A program made the position numbers and the translations under genes. 64,000 nucleotides of DNA from Sinorhizobium sp. 8-89. GTDB lineage: Bacteria > Pseudomonadota > Alphaproteobacteria > Rhizobiales > Rhizobiaceae. Below the pieces are notes generated by a model that ran no database searches, was not told the DNA's origin, and worked only from the letters and a program-made list of their open reading frames with translations. Shown one piece after another: positions 61,218 to 64,000 of this stretch (position 1 is its first letter; each line of letters begins with the position of its first letter). The stretch lies in NCBI RefSeq assembly GCF_030124325.1, contig NZ_JASKLR010000009.1, positions 124,322 through 188,321 of the forward strand. The letters are read 5' to 3'.

Positions 61218-61266
61218 TGTCGTCTTCGTGTCGACAAGACAATCAATGTCGTCTTTGTGTCGACAA
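61218..61266. promoter_or_regulatory. Two direct repeats, candidate GntR operators
   Basis: A 20-base unit at 61218-61237 is repeated at 61247-61266 with one difference, spaced 29 bp. The second copy holds the inverted repeat CTTTGT-gtcg-ACAAAG. It lies between the divergent binding-protein and GntR genes. Confidence 0.65.
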
Positions 61267-61343
61267 AGTCAAGCGGAAAAATTACATTGTCAGGGCTGGA
61301 CCAATCTGGCCTTATGCGTCCGGATGACGGGAAAGGGACCTAA

Positions 61344-62063
61344 GTGTCTGACGAAACAGAAACCAAGCGAGCCAAGGGTACGGGTTGGAAAAGCGTCTAC
61401 GAGACGTTGAGAAACGAGATCCTGGCGCTGACGCTCGCCCCCGGCCAGCTGCTTGACGAGAACACGCTTGCCGAGCGCTTCGACATGTCGCGCTCACCGG
61501 TCCGCGAAGCGCTGATCCGGCTTGCGGGTGAAGAGCTTGTAGTGACGCTGTCAAACCGCAGCACCATTGTCGCCCCGATCGAGGTCGCGACCTTCCCGAA
61601 GTATGTGGAGGCGCTCGACATCGCGCAGCGCATGAACACCCGCCTTGCGGCGGAACTCAGGACCGATGCCGACCTGAAGGCCATAGCCAAACGGCAGAAG
61701 GAATTCGAAGCGGCCGTGAGGACCGGCAATCACCTGCAGATGTCGGAGGCCAACAAGCAGTTCCACATCGCGATCGCGAAAGCGGGCAAGAATCCCTATC
61801 TCGGCTCCTTCTACGAGCGGCTCTTGAATCAGGGCCAGCGCATGCTCCATCTGCATTTCGAGTATCTGGAGCGAACGCACGAAGGTTATCTCCTGACCGA
61901 CGAGCACAACCAAATGCTCGAGGCGATCCGGGCGAAGAACGTCGATCTGGCCGACGAGCTCGCGCATGCCCACACGCGGCAGTTCCAGCAGAACTTCATC
62001 GACTTCATGCGCGAAAACTACACGACTGATGTCTCGCTCGGCCGGCGGAAGGCAGCGGAATAA
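61344..62063 (+). CDS. GntR-family regulator (FCD domain)
   Basis: A 239-residue regulator. The winged helix has LTLAPGQLLDENTLAERFDM then SRSPVREALIRLAGEELV. The FCD domain has ALDIAQRMNTRLAAEL, MSEANKQFHIAIAKAGKNPY and the late TDEHNQMLEAIRAKNVD. It is divergent from the catabolic operon, with two direct repeats between them, and abuts the ProC-like gene without a gap. It should control both units in response to a pathway intermediate. Confidence 0.9.
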   Translation: MSDETETKRAKGTGWKSVYETLRNEILALTLAPGQLLDENTLAERFDMSRSPVREALIRLAGEELVVTLSNRSTIVAPIEVATFPKYVEALDIAQRMNTRLAAELRTDADLKAIAKRQKEFEAAVRTGNHLQMSEANKQFHIAIAKAGKNPYLGSFYERLLNQGQRMLHLHFEYLERTHEGYLLTDEHNQMLEAIRAKNVDLADELAHAHTRQFQQNFIDFMRENYTTDVSLGRRKAAE

Positions 62064-62831
62064 ATGCGTATCGGCTTTGTTGGCACAGGTGCGATCACCG
62101 AGGCGATGGTGACGGGTATCGCCGGTTCCGGTCTCGACGTCACCGAGATCGTCGTTTCACCACGGAATGCTGCAATCGCGGCCCGGCTCGCGAGCCGGTT
62201 CCAGTCGGTGCGGATCGCGAAGGACAATCAGGAGGTGGTCGACACAGCAGACGTCCTGTTTCTTGCCGTCCGGCCGCAGATCGCCGAAGAGGTGATCCGC
62301 GATCTCGCATTCCGCGAGGGTCAGAGAGTCGTCAGCGTCATCGCGGCGACCGACCGCCCCATGCTGCTCACGTGGATCGGCGAAGACGTGCAACTGACCC
62401 AGGCGATCCCCCTGCCGTTTGTAGCCGATCGGCAAGGCGTAACCGCCGTCTATCCGCCGAACGCGGAGATTGCCAGCATCTTTGATGCCCTTGGCAGCGC
62501 CGTCCAATGCGAAACGAGGGACGAATACGACCTGCTCGCGGTCGCCAGTGCGCTGATGGGGACCTATTTCGGCCTCCTCGATCGGGCCACCGGTTGGTTG
62601 GTCGACAAGGGCATGGCACGTGAGAAGGCGCGCGCCTATCTGGGACAACTATTTACCGGCCTGGCTCTGGCGGCTGTCAAGGAGCATCAGACGCCGCTCG
62701 AAACGCTCAGGCGCGAGTTTTCGACGCCGGGCGGCCTGAACGAGCAGGTATTCGAGGATTTTGAACGCGGTGGTGGAAACCAGGCCTTGGCAAACGCGCT
62801 CGAACGCGTACTGCACCGAGTTCGAGGCTGA
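62064..62831 (+). CDS. Pyrroline-5-carboxylate reductase-like protein
   Basis: A 255-residue ProC-family oxidoreductase. It has MRIGFVGTGAITEAMVTGI, DVLFLAVRPQIAEEV, PLPFVADRQGVTAVYPPN and the C-terminal dimer region LETLRREFSTPGGLNEQVFE. ProC reduces pyrroline-5-carboxylate to proline with NADPH. This divergent copy may instead reduce a pyrroline carboxylate formed from a hydroxyproline. Its ATG directly follows the GntR stop, so it is co-transcribed with it. Confidence 0.85.
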   Translation: MRIGFVGTGAITEAMVTGIAGSGLDVTEIVVSPRNAAIAARLASRFQSVRIAKDNQEVVDTADVLFLAVRPQIAEEVIRDLAFREGQRVVSVIAATDRPMLLTWIGEDVQLTQAIPLPFVADRQGVTAVYPPNAEIASIFDALGSAVQCETRDEYDLLAVASALMGTYFGLLDRATGWLVDKGMAREKARAYLGQLFTGLALAAVKEHQTPLETLRREFSTPGGLNEQVFEDFERGGGNQALANALERVLHRVRG

Positions 62832-63577
62832 GAACCATCGCGATTTAGGCCGGAAGGCGAAGCCTTGGCCACTCCCGGCCTTAAGCCGACGGAATATTAG
62901 GCCGGCAGGATCTGCGATCGGCGCGACTTCGGCGACGTTGTGGCCAGCCGTCACGCACTGCGGTCAGGTATTAAATACCACCATTTTCAGGAGAACCGGG
63001 ATAATCGCATATCTACGTGAATAAATCATAATACACTTTCTGCATTTTCCGATCAAACTGAAGAGGCCCCGACGGAACTTCGGAGCCCCTTCAGTTAAAC
63101 GGAGATCATGCAGGCGACGCAATAAAGCACTGACACCACAATACGTCTTCAGGACATTAACTAGGCAGGGGACTACAAGGAAAATGCTTGAAGATGTGCC
63201 CGCGCATTAGGAGATTACACAATCGCACGGACAAGGCAACCGAAAATAAGGAACGACTAATAAGTAATACTAAAGTCGAATCTCGTGCAGCGGACAGGCG
63301 CTCGCGGCAGAGGGCGGTCACGGCCCGCCAATGCGCGGCGCGCGTGGCCCTGCTGCTACGGCATGATCCCTCAAATCGAACCGTGTCCTTGCCGCAGTTA
63401 TAATCAAGCATGCGGGCGCGAGACGCCCAGGTGAACAACATGGGTGTCGCCTGGGCGCCGGAATAGCGCACTACCTGAGCAATCGCTGCCGCTGCATGTT
63501 GCTGAGTGCCGTTTCGGCTGCCTTGATTTTCGACGCCGGCGATGGAGATAACGTCCCTCGCCGGCGGGCCGCACGCG
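62832..63577. other. Long AT-rich intergenic region with inverted repeats
   Basis: 746 bp without a convincing gene. The stretch about 62960-63260 is clearly richer in A+T than the rest of the window. It contains the palindrome GGTATTAAATACC (62967-62979) and a long hairpin 63056-63096 whose outer arms are AACTGAAG and CTTCAGTT and whose inner stem is CCGA/TCGG. No protein frame with a family match was seen; a small RNA or binding sites are possible. Confidence 0.45.
63056..63096. terminator. Extended hairpin in the AT-rich gap
   Basis: AACTGAAG (63056-63063) pairs with CTTCAGTT (63089-63096); inside it GG/CC and CCGA/TCGG can also pair. TTT follows on the minus strand, so it could end transcription from the DUF2950 side. 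Confidence 0.45.
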
Positions 63578-64000
63578 TCAGTCGGCAACCACGGTCCATT
63601 TGTCATCCGGATTGAACCGATCGATGAAGGGCACGATCGCTTCGGTGCTCGCACCGAGATCCGCTTCATAAACGATACCTTGCTGGTTGACGACGAAGGT
63701 GTTGACCCCGGTCTCGGCATATTTGACCGGCCAGGCGATCAGGCCGAAGCCGGCGATCATGTTGTCGTTGATGACATAGTCGTATTTGCCGCCGGCGATA
63801 TTGTCGCCCTGGGAGGTCAGGATGCGGAACCGGTACCCAAAATAGCCCTCTCCTGCCTTGGCCTTTTCCAGGACCGCTTCGCTGATCGCGGCACCGACCG
63901 GGCTTTCGCCATCGCCCTGCTCGGCCGGCCAATAGAGCCCGTCCGTCTGGCCGTCGCTGCTGATGAGTTTCTGGGCGTATTCCAGGACGCCGTCGCCGTC
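63578..64000 (-). CDS. DUF2950 family protein, C-terminal part
   Basis: The frame is open to the right edge, so the N-terminus is outside. The visible about 140 residues read GDGVLEYAQKLISSDGQTDG, LYWPAEQGDGESPVGAAI, GYFGYRFRILTSQGDNIAGG, INDNMIAGFGLIAWPVKY and GVNTFVVNQQGIVYEADLG, and end DDKWTVVAD. This is the conserved C-terminal block of DUF2950, a family of exported proteins often encoded beside a DUF3300 gene; that partner would lie beyond the window. Function unknown. Confidence 0.88.
   Translation of the reverse strand, partial: DGDGVLEYAQKLISSDGQTDGLYWPAEQGDGESPVGAAISEAVLEKAKAGEGYFGYRFRILTSQGDNIAGGKYDYVINDNMIAGFGLIAWPVKYAETGVNTFVVNQQGIVYEADLGASTEAIVPFIDRFNPDDKWTVVAD

Noticed and set aside
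61218..61266. Repeat pair considered as a CRISPR fragment
   Set aside because: Only two units with a 9-base gap, in a divergent promoter; fits operators, and no cas genes are present.
63188..63403. 71-codon frame in the AT-rich gap
   Set aside because: Arg/Ser-rich composition typical of random frames, and it overlaps the structured region.

Overview
The window is G+C-rich, densely coded alphaproteobacterial DNA. It most resembles a Sinorhizobium/Ensifer (Rhizobiaceae) chromid or megaplasmid, such as the pSymB type. The reasons are many catabolic operons, each pairing a transporter with a local GntR or TetR regulator; a bgsBA mixed-linkage beta-glucan pair; BA14K-type and PRC-barrel small proteins; and two families of short palindromic intergenic repeats of rhizobial type. 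No ribosomal, tRNA, replication or conjugation genes are visible, and no insertion sequence or CRISPR array was recognised. The assignment comes from protein and repeat recognition only, not from a search.

Layout. 1-2293: end of a LysR regulator, a Nudix hydrolase and a zinc alcohol dehydrogenase. 2349-9203: TetR regulator divergent from a TRAP transporter, a quinate/shikimate dehydrogenase and a two-domain dehydroshikimate dehydratase, which together look like a quinate/shikimate-to-protocatechuate operon. 9225-11494: slipin and NfeD-type membrane protease. 11877-16000: Gfo/Idh/MocA oxidoreductase, FAD/NAD(P)-binding protein, and gluconate 5-dehydrogenase followed by a decayed gluconokinase. 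16386-20332: isoaspartyl methyltransferase, an RNase Z-like hydrolase and small unknown proteins. 20658-28444: fructosamine (Amadori product) locus with GntR regulator, FrlB-type deglycase, FrlD-type kinase, an ABC transporter, an FAD oxidoreductase and an EamA exporter. 28746-30482: three small stress or envelope-type proteins. 30606-33817: bgsBA.

34255-49575 holds a methyltransferase and then a large sugar-acid island. A plus-strand set (SDR, FAH-type hydrolase, FadR-type regulator, enolase-superfamily dehydratase) faces a minus-strand set (TRAP transporter, KDX-dehydratase-type protein). Beyond these lie a second FadR-type regulator, an FAD-linked oxidase, and a divergent run of three genes (DenD-like, beta-hydroxyacid dehydrogenase, XylD-type dehydratase). 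The same TTGTCTKAYAA-like palindrome lies upstream of three of these transcription units and also upstream of both arms of the fructosamine locus.

49635-51649 has a BA14K remnant, an AAC(3)-family acetyltransferase and a DUF2161 protein. 51798-62831 is a ten-gene minus-strand operon (ABC transporter, DapA-type lyase, DAAO-type oxidase, aldehyde dehydrogenase, proline-racemase-family enzyme with a Ser/Cys pair, two SDRs), divergent from a GntR regulator and a ProC-like reductase. This fits hydroxyproline-type imino acid catabolism. Two of its genes carry small frameshifts. The window ends in a partial DUF2950 gene.
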